In this document: positions 12,290 through 22,735 of the stretch, one piece after another | Position numbering within the stretch: the first letter of the stretch is position 1 | Layout of the letters: every line of letters starts with the position of its first letter | Assembly (NCBI RefSeq): GCF_016629525.1 | Contig: NZ_AP024269.1 | Coordinates: forward strand, 3,286,001-3,350,000 | Direction: 5' to 3' | Source of the DNA: Kaistia sp. 32K | GTDB lineage: Bacteria > Pseudomonadota > Alphaproteobacteria > Rhizobiales > Kaistiaceae | Length of the DNA: 64,000 nt | Program-made: the position numbers and the translations under genes | The notes under the pieces: model-generated | What the model saw: only the letters and a program-made list of their open reading frames with translations | The model's database searches: none | Told to the model about the DNA's origin: nothing

Positions 12290-12373
12290 ATGAGCCTCGC
12301 TAAACCGTTCCATCTGCTGGCCGTCAGCGCCGCTTTTGTGTTCATCGCGGCTATCGTATTCGGAGCGATCTGA
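12290..12373 (+). CDS. 27-aa single-pass membrane peptide
   Basis: A very short ORF encoding 27 residues: MSLAKPFH followed by an almost unbroken hydrophobic helix (LLAVSAAFVFIAAIVFGAI). The start is chosen by a GGGAG ribosome site 6 nt before this ATG; an ATG six bases upstream overlaps that site. It fits a single transmembrane segment with a cytoplasmic basic/polar N-terminus. No function is recognised. It stands alone, with about 190 bp of non-coding sequence before azlD. It is supported by the ribosome site and the membrane-helix composition only. Confidence 0.55.
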   Translation: MSLAKPFHLLAVSAAFVFIAAIVFGAI

Positions 12374-12562
12374 TTCCTCCGCCGGCCTTCTAGGAGCACG
12401 CGTTCCCGACAGCGTATCTGGCAGAACCGACCGGATCTCTTCCGGAAGGAGAGCAGTGCAGCCTTCGCAAGCCGTCCATCCCGGACGCCGCGCGTCGGCC
12501 GGACCTGCGAGGGTTTTCTGCGGTCGCTTCAGGCAGACCCCGGCTCCCCCGGGAGACGCCCC
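12374..12562. other. Gap between small peptide and azlD
   Basis: 189 bp with no convincing gene. There is a good ribosome-like site (GGAAGGAG at about 12444) before a GTG, but the frame behind it has no recognisable protein and runs into the antisense of azlD. A hairpin-prone GC segment near 12540 could end transcripts. Confidence 0.3.
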
Positions 12563-12883
12563 TCAAATCCCGAACCCCGCCCGGCAGCCCGCGACCACCG
12601 CCATTCCCGCGAACGCCGCCAGGATGTCGTTGCGCCGCCAGTAGAAGACGGCGATCGTCGCCGCGAAACCGGCATATTCGGCCGGGCCGCCATGCGCGAC
12701 GATCGGCCCGAGGATCGCGCCCATGATCGCGAGCGGCAGCGCCTTCAGCCACGCCTCGACGCGCGGCGTCACCACCACGAAGCGCATCAGGAAGAAACCG
12801 GCGATGCGCGTCACATAGGACGCGACCGCCATCAGCCCGATGATGACCGCGAAGCCCGCCGTCGTGTTGGGATCAAGCGACAT
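12563..12883 (-). CDS. azlD: Branched-chain amino acid exporter small subunit AzlD
   Basis: A 106-aa AzlD-family membrane protein with four hydrophobic segments (about 10-30, 38-58, 65-82, 85-103), the usual length. With AzlC it forms a LIV-E type exporter of branched-chain amino acids. TRIAGFFLMR and ALPLAIMGAILGP match the family. Its start overlaps the end of azlC by 11 bp, so the two are translationally coupled. Confidence 0.9.
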   Translation of the reverse strand: MSLDPNTTAGFAVIIGLMAVASYVTRIAGFFLMRFVVVTPRVEAWLKALPLAIMGAILGPIVAHGGPAEYAGFAATIAVFYWRRNDILAAFAGMAVVAGCRAGFGI

Positions 12884-13592
12884 GCTTCGATCCCTCCTCG
12901 TTCACGCCCTTGCGCGGCAGGAAGGCGGCGGTGATGCTGCCGACGAGGCCGCCCGCCAGCACATGCATCGAGCCGCCGACGAAGCGCTCGAACAGGATCG
13001 CCACGAGGCCGCCGAGGATCAGCGGCAGCAGGTCGCTCCTCCCCTTCCAGAAGCCGCAGGCGAGCGACAGGAAGAAGGCCGGCAGGAAGAAATCGAGGCC
13101 GAGGCGGCGGGTGTCGCCGAGAAACTGGCCGAATCCCGCGCCGGCAACCGTGCCGGCCATCCAGCCGATCATGCAGCCGAAGCCGACGCCGACGAAGACG
13201 GCGACGTCGCGCCGGCCGAGATCGCGCTCCTGCATCGCCGTCGCCCAGTTGGCATCGACCATCAGGAACAGCGACGGATAGGCGATCCACGGCGACAGCC
13301 CGCGCATCCAGGGCTGCATCGCGGCGCCGAACAGCACATAGCGGGCGTTCATCGCGACCACGGCGACGAGCACCGCGAAGAGCAGGTCCGGCGCGCCCCA
13401 GGCATGCAGGGCGAGCAGTTGCGCGGTGCCGGCATAGACGAAGAGGCTCATCGAGGCGGCGCCGAGGACCGAGATGCCGACCTGGCCGGCGAGCACGCCG
13501 AACACGATGCCGAAGGCGATCATGCCCGGAAGCAGGGCCAAACCGTCAATGAAGCCCCGGCGAAGCCCGGTGGCCGTGAATGTTGCCGACAT
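12873..13592 (-). CDS. azlC: Branched-chain amino acid exporter large subunit AzlC
   Basis: A 239-aa inner-membrane protein of the AzlC (LIV-E) family with about seven hydrophobic segments. The family-typical GFIDGLALLPGMIAFGIVFGVLAGQ opens it, and WATAMQERDLGRRDVAVFVGVGFGCMIGWM lies in the middle. The frame is open for another 38 codons upstream, but those residues are arginine/proline-rich and unlike the family, so ATG 13592 is preferred. It forms a two-gene operon with azlD and lies downstream of the metH genes on the same strand, separated by tandem hairpins. Confidence 0.9.
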   Translation of the reverse strand: MSATFTATGLRRGFIDGLALLPGMIAFGIVFGVLAGQVGISVLGAASMSLFVYAGTAQLLALHAWGAPDLLFAVLVAVVAMNARYVLFGAAMQPWMRGLSPWIAYPSLFLMVDANWATAMQERDLGRRDVAVFVGVGFGCMIGWMAGTVAGAGFGQFLGDTRRLGLDFFLPAFFLSLACGFWKGRSDLLPLILGGLVAILFERFVGGSMHVLAGGLVGSITAAFLPRKGVNEEGSKHVA

Positions 13593-13657
13593 GGAGACTT
13601 TTTCTGGCGCGCGACGTCGCAGCGAAGGAGGAAACGGACTCCCTAGCGGATTCCGCC

Positions 13658-13696
13658 GCGCGGGGCCAGAGCCCCGCGCCGGTCCAGGGGACCGGC
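13658..13696 (-). terminator. Tandem GC hairpins after the metH operon
   Basis: Two hairpins: GCGCGGGGC-CAGA-GCCCCGCGC (13658-13679), and a second with 8-bp arms GCCGGTCC / GGACCGGC (13678-13696). There is no T-run on either strand, so this is a barrier or RNA-stability structure rather than a classic intrinsic terminator. Confidence 0.45.
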
Positions 13697-13737
13697 GTCT
13701 CGCCAAGTGATCTCGCTAAGCCGTATCGCCTGCCGCC

Positions 13738-16409
<2,672 letters not shown>

Positions 16410-16413
<4 letters not shown>

Positions 16414-17477
16414 GAAGCGAGCTCAAACGGTTCGAGGCCGGAAAGGCGCATTTTGGGGGTGACGGCCGGGATGGCTCGCGGCGCAACGCCTTGAACCGCC
16501 TCGGCGATCGCCTGGATATGGTCCGGCGTCGTGCCGCAGCAGCCGCCGACGACGTTGACGAGGCCGGACTTGGCGAACTCGCCGACCAGCACGGCCATCG
16601 CCTCGGGGCTCTCGTCATATTCGCCGAATTCGTTCGGCAGGCCGGCATTCGGATAGGCGCAGACCAGCGTGTCGGCGATGCGGGCGATCTCGTCGATATG
16701 GGCGCGCATCTCGCTGGCGCCGAGCGCGCAGTTCAGACCGATCGAGAACGGCCGCGCATGGCGCAGCGAATACCAGAACGCCGTCGGCGTCTGGCCGGAA
16801 AGCGTGCGCCCGGAGAGATCGGTGATCGTGCCGGAGATCATCACCGGCAGGACGACGCCCTTCTCGTCGAACACGTCCTCGACGGCGGCGACCGCCGCCT
16901 TGGCGTTCAGCGTGTCGAAGATCGTCTCGATCAGGATGAGATCGGCGCCGCCGTCGATCAGGCCGCGCGTGGCATCCGCATAGGCGTCGCGGAGCTCGTC
17001 GAAGGTGACGGCGCGAAAGCCGGGATTGTTCACGTCGGGCGAGATCGAGGCGGTGCGGTTGGTCGGCCCGATCGCGCCGGCGACGAAGCGCGGCCGGCCG
17101 GTCGCGGCGGCAACCGTGTCGGCGGCGCGCTTGGCGACCCGCGCGCCTTCGAGGTTGAGCTCATAGGCGAGTTCCTCCATGCCGTAATCGGCCTGGGCGA
17201 TCGTCGTCGACGAGAAGGTGTTGGTCTCGACGATATCGGCGCCCGCCTCGAAATACTGGCGGTGGATGGCCTCGATCGCGTCCGGCTTGGTGATGACCAG
17301 CAGGTCGTTGTTGCCCTTCAGGTCGCGGTGCCAGTCCTTGAAGCGCTCGCCGCGAAAGTCGGCTTCGGAGAGCTTCAGCCGCTGGATCATCGTGCCCATG
17401 GCGCCATCGAGCACGAGGATGCGTTCGGAAGCGGCGCGCTTCAGATCGGCAAGTCGCCTGTCCTGGTTCGTGCTCAT
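16410..17477 (-). CDS. metH: Methionine synthase, homocysteine-binding half
   Basis: A 355-aa homocysteine S-methyltransferase domain protein matching the N-terminal domain of MetH. It starts with [14 protein letters not shown] and has the zinc-cysteine motifs LNCALG (about C249) and GGCCGTTP (about C312-C313). The chosen ATG (MSTNQDRR) has GAGGTG well spaced upstream; ATG 17483 is an alternative. The stop overlaps the start of the cobalamin-binding half (ATGA), so the two are presumably coupled subunits of a split MetH. Only about 10 bp separate it from the VapC stop codon upstream, so it is co-transcribed with the toxin-antitoxin pair. Confidence 0.93.
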
Positions 17478-17487
17478 TGGCATCACC

Positions 17488-17922
17488 TCATTCCTGTTCT
17501 CGCGTCGGCGCCCAGGGATTGATGAGCGCCACGCCCGTATCGTTCATGTCGGCGACGTTTCGCGTCACCAAGGTCATTCCATGCGCCAAGGCCGTCGCCG
17601 CGATCAGCGTGTCGACGACCGGGCGCGGCCGTATCGCGCTAAGCCTGCCCCAGACATCGGCGACCGCTTCATCAACGACAAGCAGCCGATCAGCATAGAC
17701 TTCCGCGATCTCCGCGATCCATTCGTCCAAGCTATCCGCCGCGCGGACATCCGTCCGACGTCGCGTTTCGGCGCCCTTTCGCAACTCCCCAAGTGTCAGC
17801 ACGCTCAGGCAGACATGCCGCTCCCGTATCGAAACGAGAAAGCTCAATACGTTGCCATCCGGCCGAGGCCGCCTGGCCTCGGATACGACATTCGTGTCGA
17901 GCAGAAACCCGGCCTCACTCAA
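17488..17922 (-). CDS. VapC-type PIN-domain toxin
   Basis: A 144-aa PIN-domain ribonuclease toxin. The acidic active-site residues are visible: D9 in [10 protein letters not shown] in [11 protein letters not shown], and D in [25 protein letters not shown]. No ATG is available. The best start is TTG 17922, overlapping the antitoxin stop by 8 bp, the coupling usual for such pairs. The family cleaves RNA, often initiator tRNA. The gene sits between metF and metH on the same strand, 10 bp ahead of metH, an unusual position for a toxin. The start codon is the main uncertainty. Confidence 0.85.
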   Translation of the reverse strand: MSEAGFLLDTNVVSEARRPRPDGNVLSFLVSIRERHVCLSVLTLGELRKGAETRRRTDVRAADSLDEWIAEIAEVYADRLLVVDEAVADVWGRLSAIRPRPVVDTLIAATALAHGMTLVTRNVADMNDTGVALINPWAPTREQE

Positions 17923-18160
17923 GATCGATATCTCGCGGAAGCTCCTTCGACCGCTCGACATCGATGTCAAATCTCGGGCCATCCAGCAGGAAGTCGACGA
18001 AATTCCGCCGCTTCTTCGCCAGCGCCTCATATTCGTCGATCGAGACCACGACGGCGCGCGCCTTGCCATGACGCGTGATCGTCTGCGGTCCCTCGCTGAT
18101 GGCGCGATCAATGACCTCGCTCAGCTTCGTCTTCGCCTCCTGCACCTGCCACGACGCCAT
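17915..18160 (-). CDS. Phd/YefM-family antitoxin
   Basis: An 81-aa antitoxin of the Phd/YefM family. The N-terminal half is the DNA-binding part (WQVQEAKTKLSEVIDRAISEGPQTITRHGKARAVVVSIDEYEAL). The charged C-terminus ([18 protein letters not shown]) would wrap the toxin. A strong GGGAGGG site precedes the ATG by 6 nt. It is expected to neutralise VapC and autoregulate. A direct repeat and a TATATT -10 element lie just upstream (18181-18208). Confidence 0.9.
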   Translation of the reverse strand: MASWQVQEAKTKLSEVIDRAISEGPQTITRHGKARAVVVSIDEYEALAKKRRNFVDFLLDGPRFDIDVERSKELPRDIDLE

Positions 18161-18180
18161 TGCGCTCCCTCCCGATCAAA

Positions 18181-18208
18181 CCGACCATAAATATAGTCGT
18201 TCCGACCA
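18181..18208 (-). promoter_or_regulatory. Toxin-antitoxin promoter with direct repeat
   Basis: CCGACCA occurs at 18181-18187 and again at 18202-18208, exactly 21 bp (two helical turns) apart. The minus-strand -10-like TATATT (18195-18190) lies between them. This suggests that the toxin-antitoxin pair has its own promoter and operator in the 60-bp gap after metF, and that read-through would supply metH. Confidence 0.5.
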
Positions 18209-18220
18209 GAATTTGCATCC

Positions 18221-19153
18221 TTAGGCGACAGCTACCTTCGCTTCGCTCCCCTCCACCGTCACCGGCCGCATGCCGAGCAGGTGGCAGATGGCGTAGACGA
18301 GGTCGGCGCGGTTCATCGTGTAGAAATGGAACTCGTTGACGCCCCGGTCGACCAGGTCAAGCACCTGCTCGGCGCAGACGGCGGCGGCGACGAGCTGCCG
18401 CGTCGACGCATCGTCCTCCAGCCCCTCGAAACGGGCGGCAAACCAGGCGGGAATGCTGGCGCCGGCCTTCTCGGCGAATTTCGCCGTCTGGGTGAAGTTC
18501 TGCACCGGCACGATGCCCGGCACGATCGGAATGTCGATGCCCGCCGCGGCGACGCGGTCGAGGAAGGCCGAATAGAGGTCGTTGTCGAAGAAGAACTGGG
18601 TGATCGCCCGCGTCGCGCCGGCGTCGACCTTGCGCTTCAGATTGTCGATCTCCGTCTGCCAGTCGCGGCTCTCCGGATGCCGCTCGGCATAGGCCGAGAC
18701 CGACACCTCGATCTCCGGATGGCGGGTGCGGATGGCGCTGACGAGATCGGACGCCTGCGCATAGCCTTCCGGGTGCGGCTGGTAGACGGCGCCGATGCCC
18801 TCGACCGGGTCGCCGCGCAGGCCGACGATGTGGCGCACGCCCGTCGCCGCATAGGCATCGACGACGGCGTCGATCTCCGCCTTGCTGGCGCCGACACAGG
18901 TCAAATGCGCCGCCGGCTTCAGCGCCGTCTCGGTCAGGATGCGCGAGACGGTGGCGTGGGTGCGCTCGCGGGTCGAGCCGCCGGCGCCATAGGTGACCGA
19001 GACGAAGGACGGCGAGAGCGGCGCCAGCCGCTCGATCGACGACCACAGCGTCTGCTCCATCGCTTCCGTCTTGGGCGGGAAGAACTCGAACGACACCTTG
19101 AGCCCGGAGGCCCCGGCCCCGTTGCGGCTCGCCCGATCGATCGTCTCACGCAT
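18221..19153 (-). CDS. metF: 5,10-methylenetetrahydrofolate reductase
   Basis: A flavoprotein of about 310 aa that makes the 5-methyl-THF used by MetH. Family motifs are VSFEFFPPKTEAM, SVTYGAGGSTRERT, HIVGLRGDP, ITQFFFDNDLY and PIVPGIVPVQNF. The ATG shares a base with the stop of the upstream ArsR-methyltransferase (TGATG); a GTG three bases earlier is also possible. Its position after the regulator and before metH, on one strand, fits a methionine-cycle operon, interrupted by the toxin-antitoxin pair. Confidence 0.95.
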   Translation of the reverse strand: MRETIDRASRNGAGASGLKVSFEFFPPKTEAMEQTLWSSIERLAPLSPSFVSVTYGAGGSTRERTHATVSRILTETALKPAAHLTCVGASKAEIDAVVDAYAATGVRHIVGLRGDPVEGIGAVYQPHPEGYAQASDLVSAIRTRHPEIEVSVSAYAERHPESRDWQTEIDNLKRKVDAGATRAITQFFFDNDLYSAFLDRVAAAGIDIPIVPGIVPVQNFTQTAKFAEKAGASIPAWFAARFEGLEDDASTRQLVAAAVCAEQVLDLVDRGVNEFHFYTMNRADLVYAICHLLGMRPVTVEGSEAKVAVA

Positions 19154-20157
19154 CACGCGGTCTCCAGCCCCTTGGTTGCCCCGGCGACGATGAAGCGCGG
19201 ATCGCGCGCCAGCCAGAGCGTTACTGTCAATTGTTCTTCCGCTGACTTCGCCGCCAGGTCGGTCGCCGCTTCGAGCACGAGGCCCGCCTGGTCGATCCAG
19301 CCGCGCATCGTTTCGTGCGAGAAGCCGAGCCGGCGGTGCGCATGGCGCTCGCGCAGGAATTCGAGGCTGTGCGGCGCGAAATCGACCACCAGCAGCCGCC
19401 CGTCCGGGCGCAGCACGCGCGCGGCCTCTGCCAGCGCCACAGCAGGATCGTCGAGATAGTGCAGGACCTGGTGGATGGCCACGAGATCAAAACTGTCGCG
19501 CGGCATCGGCAGCTTCATGATGTCGCCATGGCGGATCTGCGCATGCGCGATGCCGGCCTTGTCGAGATTGGCGCGCGCCACCGCGAGCATCGCCGTCGAC
19601 GCGTCGATGCCGACCGCGCGCTGATAAATCGGCGCGAACAGTTCGAGCATCCGGCCGGTGCCGGTGCCGATATCGAGGAACGAGCCGATCGGCCGGGTGC
19701 CGATAATCTTCAGCATCGCGGCCTCGACGGCGGCGTCGGGCACATGCAGCGAGCGGATGGTGTCCCAGTCCGCGGCGTTCTCGGTGAAATAGCGGGCCGC
19801 CAGCTGCGCATGCTCGCGCTTGACGCCGGCCAGCCATTCGCGGTCGCGGGCGAGCGAGCTGTCATCCGTCGTCGCGAGCGCGACCAGATCCTGCACAAGC
19901 CGCCTTTCGGCCGGCGATTCGGAAATCCGGTAATAAACCCACGCGCCTTCCGGATGGCGCTCGATCAGCCCGGCCTCTGTCAGGAGTTTCAGATGGCGCG
20001 AGATGCGCGGCTGCGACTGGCCGAGGATGGCGGTCAGATCCTTGACCGAGAGCTCGCCGGCGGAGAGCAGCGCCAGGATCCGATAGCGCGTCGCCTCGCC
20101 GGCCGCCTTCAGCGCCGTGATGATCGCATCCGTCGAAAGAGCCGCCTGGCCCGCCAT
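19153..20157 (-). CDS. ArsR-family regulator fused to SAM-dependent methyltransferase
   Basis: A 334-aa two-domain protein. Residues 10-95 form an ArsR winged helix (ATRYRILALLSAGELSVKDLTAILGQSQPRISRHLKLLTEAGLI). Residues about 155-300 form a class I methyltransferase fold with the SAM motif FLDIGTGTGRM (160-170), GIDAS, and FDLVAIHQVLHYLDDP. There are no metal-binding cysteines of the ArsR/SmtB kind. The fused domain probably serves as a SAM or S-adenosylhomocysteine sensor, in line with known ArsR-type regulators of the methionine cycle in Proteobacteria. The operator is likely the 24-bp palindrome 57 bp upstream. The sensor role is inferred. Confidence 0.87.
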   Translation of the reverse strand: MAGQAALSTDAIITALKAAGEATRYRILALLSAGELSVKDLTAILGQSQPRISRHLKLLTEAGLIERHPEGAWVYYRISESPAERRLVQDLVALATTDDSSLARDREWLAGVKREHAQLAARYFTENAADWDTIRSLHVPDAAVEAAMLKIIGTRPIGSFLDIGTGTGRMLELFAPIYQRAVGIDASTAMLAVARANLDKAGIAHAQIRHGDIMKLPMPRDSFDLVAIHQVLHYLDDPAVALAEAARVLRPDGRLLVVDFAPHSLEFLRERHAHRRLGFSHETMRGWIDQAGLVLEAATDLAAKSAEEQLTVTLWLARDPRFIVAGATKGLETA

Positions 20158-20213
20158 GGTGAAAGCTCCAGCCTCGTCGCGCGGCGCGACATCGCCACCA
20201 CCGAGATTGGAGT

Positions 20214-20237
20214 AGATATAAAGATATCTTTATATCT
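20214..20237 (-). promoter_or_regulatory. 24-bp perfect palindrome, probable operator of the methionine operon
   Basis: Arms AGATATAAAGAT and ATCTTTATATCT abut with no spacer, giving a perfect 24-bp palindrome in otherwise GC-rich DNA. It lies 57-80 bp upstream of the ArsR-methyltransferase start, where an autoregulated repressor would bind. No second copy was noticed in the window. Confidence 0.7.
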
Positions 20238-20250
20238 GTAAAGGGTCTTG

Positions 20251-20967
20251 TCAGGCGATCGTGACCACCGGCCTGTCCCGATCGGCGATCGCGACGCGGG
20301 CGACGCCGCCGGAGAAGCGCTCGATCAGCTGCAGCAGATCGGCGATCGCCGCGTCGAGATCGCCCTCGCCATTCGTCTGCAGCGTGACGATGGCGCGGTG
20401 GCTTTCCGGCGTCACCAGCGAGCGGCCGTCCTGGCGCCAGTTCCAGCGCCGGCACAGCACTTTCGAGGCATCGGCATAGACCACCTCGCCCTCTTTCGGC
20501 GGATCCTCGACTGGACCGGCGCCGCCGTCCTCGCCGCCCGCCATATCGAGGAAGCTGTCGCCCGGCCGCGCATAGCGGAAGGCGAGATCGCCGGTAACCC
20601 GGTCGAGATCATCGGCACCAAGCGGCAGCACATGCGTGAGGGACACCGCGTTATAGGCATCGACAAAGCTGTTGATGACGGGCAGCGGCCGCTCGGCCAG
20701 CCCGTTCTTGACGAGGCGCTCGACCGAGGAGCGGTAGCTCGTCTTCTTGATGCCGAAGGCGCGATAGGCCCGGCGCCAGGCGGCGACGCCCGGTATCTCC
20801 GAAAGCTCGGTGCCGCCCCAGCGCCGGCGCGCCTCTGCCTCGCGCGTCTCGATCAGCGCCGCGAGCTCGGCCGGACGATCCGGTCGAATTGCCAGATCCT
20901 CCGCGACGACGGCGGCAACGCGAAAATCCGGAAAGGCGGCGACGAGTTCGGAGATGTCGAGGCGCAT
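20251..20967 (-). CDS. B3/B4 domain-containing protein
   Basis: A 238-aa stand-alone protein resembling the B3/B4 editing domain of phenylalanyl-tRNA synthetase beta subunit. Typical segments are WRRAYRAFGIKKTSYRSSVERLVKNG, LPVINSFVDAYNAVSLTHVLPLGADDLD and GEVVYADASKVLCRRWNWRQDGRSLVT. Such free-standing proteins may edit mischarged tRNA or have unrelated roles; none is established. ATG 20967 is chosen because conserved sequence starts at MRLDISEL. It lies on the same strand as katA but behind its terminator, so it is probably transcribed separately. Confidence 0.8.
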   Translation of the reverse strand: MRLDISELVAAFPDFRVAAVVAEDLAIRPDRPAELAALIETREAEARRRWGGTELSEIPGVAAWRRAYRAFGIKKTSYRSSVERLVKNGLAERPLPVINSFVDAYNAVSLTHVLPLGADDLDRVTGDLAFRYARPGDSFLDMAGGEDGGAGPVEDPPKEGEVVYADASKVLCRRWNWRQDGRSLVTPESHRAIVTLQTNGEGDLDAAIADLLQLIERFSGGVARVAIADRDRPVVTIA

Positions 20968-21070
20968 TGGGAGGATCCTGCCACAAGGTTGGCCCTCTCT
21001 GCCCGATATCGGCGCGGCGTGAAAGGCATCCGCTTGCGCGTTCGGGCCGGACAAGGAAACGGACAAGAAA

Positions 21071-21097
21071 AAAGGCGGCGCCAGGGGCGCCGCCTTT
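21071..21097 (-). terminator. Intrinsic terminator of katA
   Basis: A 12-bp perfect stem (AAAGGCGGCGCC / GGCGCCGCCTTT) with a 3-nt loop, followed on the minus strand by a run of T (TTTTTTC). It lies 23 bp past the katA stop codon. It is a classic Rho-independent terminator. Confidence 0.88.
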
Positions 21098-21119
21098 CAC
21101 ATTCAAATATCGCGAAGCC

Positions 21120-22580
21120 CTACTCCGCCGCGGCGGCGAGGCCTTCGGTCGGCAGGCCGAGCTTGGTGGCGACGCCGATGCCGTATTCCGGATCGGCGCG
21201 GTAGAAGTGCACCAGCTGGCGATTGATGATCTCGACCGGCACGCCCTGCATGGCGGCGGCGAGGTTGCTGAACAGGCGGTCCTTCTGTTCGGCATTGAAC
21301 AGGCGGAACAGATCGCCCGGCTGCCTGTAGTCGTCATTGCCAACGCGGTGATTGTAGCGTTCCGCATCGCCGGAGATCTTCAGCGGCGGCTCGGCGACAG
21401 CCGGCGTTTCCTTCGGGCCATTGAACGAATTCGGCTCGTAGTAAGCGTCGTTGTTGGTCGCCGGCGGGAAGAAGCGCATGGCTCCGTCCTTGTGGTAGTT
21501 GTGCACCGGCACCTTCGGTGCATTGACCGGCAGCGCCTCGTAATGCGTGCCGAGGCGGTAACGGTGCGCGTCGGCATAGGAGAAGATGCGCGCCTGCAGC
21601 ATCTTGTCGGGCGAGAAGCCGATGCCCGGGACGATATTCGACGGCGAGAAGGCGACCTGCTCGATCTCGGCGAAGTAGTTTTCCGGATTGCGGTTCAGCT
21701 CGAGGATGCCGACGTCGATCGGCGGATAATCGCCGTGCGGCCACACCTTGGTCAGGTCGAAGGGATTGTACCAGGTCTTCTCGGCGTCCGTCTCCGGCAT
21801 CACCTGGACCTGTACCTTCCACTTCGGGAATTCGCCCCGCTCGATCGCGCCGAAGAGGTCTTCCTGCGTCGATTCACGGGTCTTGCCGACGACATCAGCG
21901 GCTTCCGCATTGGTCCAGTGCTCATGACCCTGCAGGGTCTTGAAGTGGAACTTGACCCAGAAGCGCTCATTCGCGGCGTTGATGAACGAATAGGTGTGCG
22001 AGCCGTAGCCGTTCATCTTGCGGACCGAGGTCGGCAGACCGCGATCGGAGAACAGGGTGGTGACCTGGTGCAGGCTCTCGGGCGACAGCGACCAGAAATC
22101 CCACATCGCCGTCGGCGAGCGCAGATTGGTCTTCGGATGGCGCTTCTGCGTGTGGATGAAGTCCGGGAACTTCAGCGGATCGCGGACGAAGAACACCGGC
22201 GTGTTGTTGCCGACGAGGTCCCAGTTGCCGTCTTCCGTGTAGAACTTGAGCGCGAAGCCGCGAACGTCGCGCTCGGCATCGGCCGCGCCGAGCTCGCCGG
22301 CGACCGTCGAGAAGCGGGCGATCATGGGCGTCGTGGCGCCCGGCTGCAGCGCCTTGGCCTTGGTATATTGCGAGATGTCGCCGGTAACCGTCAGCGTGCC
22401 ATAGGCGCCCCAGCCCTTGGCGTGGACGACGCGCTCGGGAATGCGCTCGCGATTCTGGTGGGCGAGCTTCTCGACCAGCTGCCAATCCTGCAGCAGGACC
22501 GGGCCGCGCTCGCCGGCCGTCAGGGAATTCTGGTTATCCGCGATCGGCGCGCCGGCCGTCGTCGTGAGTTTGTCAGTCAT
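21120..22580 (-). CDS. katA: Catalase (small-subunit, clade 3)
   Basis: A 486-aa monofunctional haem catalase, typical of the small-subunit class. The catalytic distal His is H53 ([11 protein letters not shown]), the distal Asn is in [12 protein letters not shown] (about N126), and the proximal haem tyrosine is in [14 protein letters not shown]. It degrades H2O2, probably in the cytosol; no signal peptide is visible. It is divergent from oxyR with a LysR-type palindrome between them and is followed by a strong terminator, so it is monocistronic and probably H2O2-induced through OxyR. Confidence 0.96.
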   Translation of the reverse strand: MTDKLTTTAGAPIADNQNSLTAGERGPVLLQDWQLVEKLAHQNRERIPERVVHAKGWGAYGTLTVTGDISQYTKAKALQPGATTPMIARFSTVAGELGAADAERDVRGFALKFYTEDGNWDLVGNNTPVFFVRDPLKFPDFIHTQKRHPKTNLRSPTAMWDFWSLSPESLHQVTTLFSDRGLPTSVRKMNGYGSHTYSFINAANERFWVKFHFKTLQGHEHWTNAEAADVVGKTRESTQEDLFGAIERGEFPKWKVQVQVMPETDAEKTWYNPFDLTKVWPHGDYPPIDVGILELNRNPENYFAEIEQVAFSPSNIVPGIGFSPDKMLQARIFSYADAHRYRLGTHYEALPVNAPKVPVHNYHKDGAMRFFPPATNNDAYYEPNSFNGPKETPAVAEPPLKISGDAERYNHRVGNDDYRQPGDLFRLFNAEQKDRLFSNLAAAMQGVPVEIINRQLVHFYRADPEYGIGVATKLGLPTEGLAAAAE

Positions 22581-22681
22581 GGCGCCCTCCAGGTTCGTTT
22601 CGGCGACGTCCGAGCCGCCTTCGACATGGCGCTAAGATGCCACGCGTTTAGATCAGTTCCAATCATATTGATTGCCACCAA

Positions 22682-22700
22682 CGATAAGAATAACTTATCG
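22682..22700. promoter_or_regulatory. Probable OxyR operator between katA and oxyR
   Basis: CGATAAG-AATAA-CTTATCG, a perfect inverted repeat. It contains ATAA-N7-TTAT and a T-N11-A spacing, the layout of LysR-type and OxyR half-sites. It lies 36 bp before the oxyR GTG and about 100 bp from katA, well placed to repress oxyR and activate katA. A nearby ATGATTCAGATCAA (22704-22717) is one base from an FNR-type box and may be chance. Confidence 0.65.
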
Positions 22701-22735
22701 ACCATGATTCAGATCAATTCCAGGCGGAAAAAGCC

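Noticed and set aside
12336..12644. Plus-strand frame between the small peptide and azlD
   Set aside because: Low-complexity Arg/Pro/Ser product that runs into azlD antisense; no family features.
17478..17487. Cobalamin or SAM riboswitch upstream of metH
   Set aside because: The VapC gene leaves only about 10 bp before metH; no B12-box or SAM-II-like sequence is visible there or before metF.
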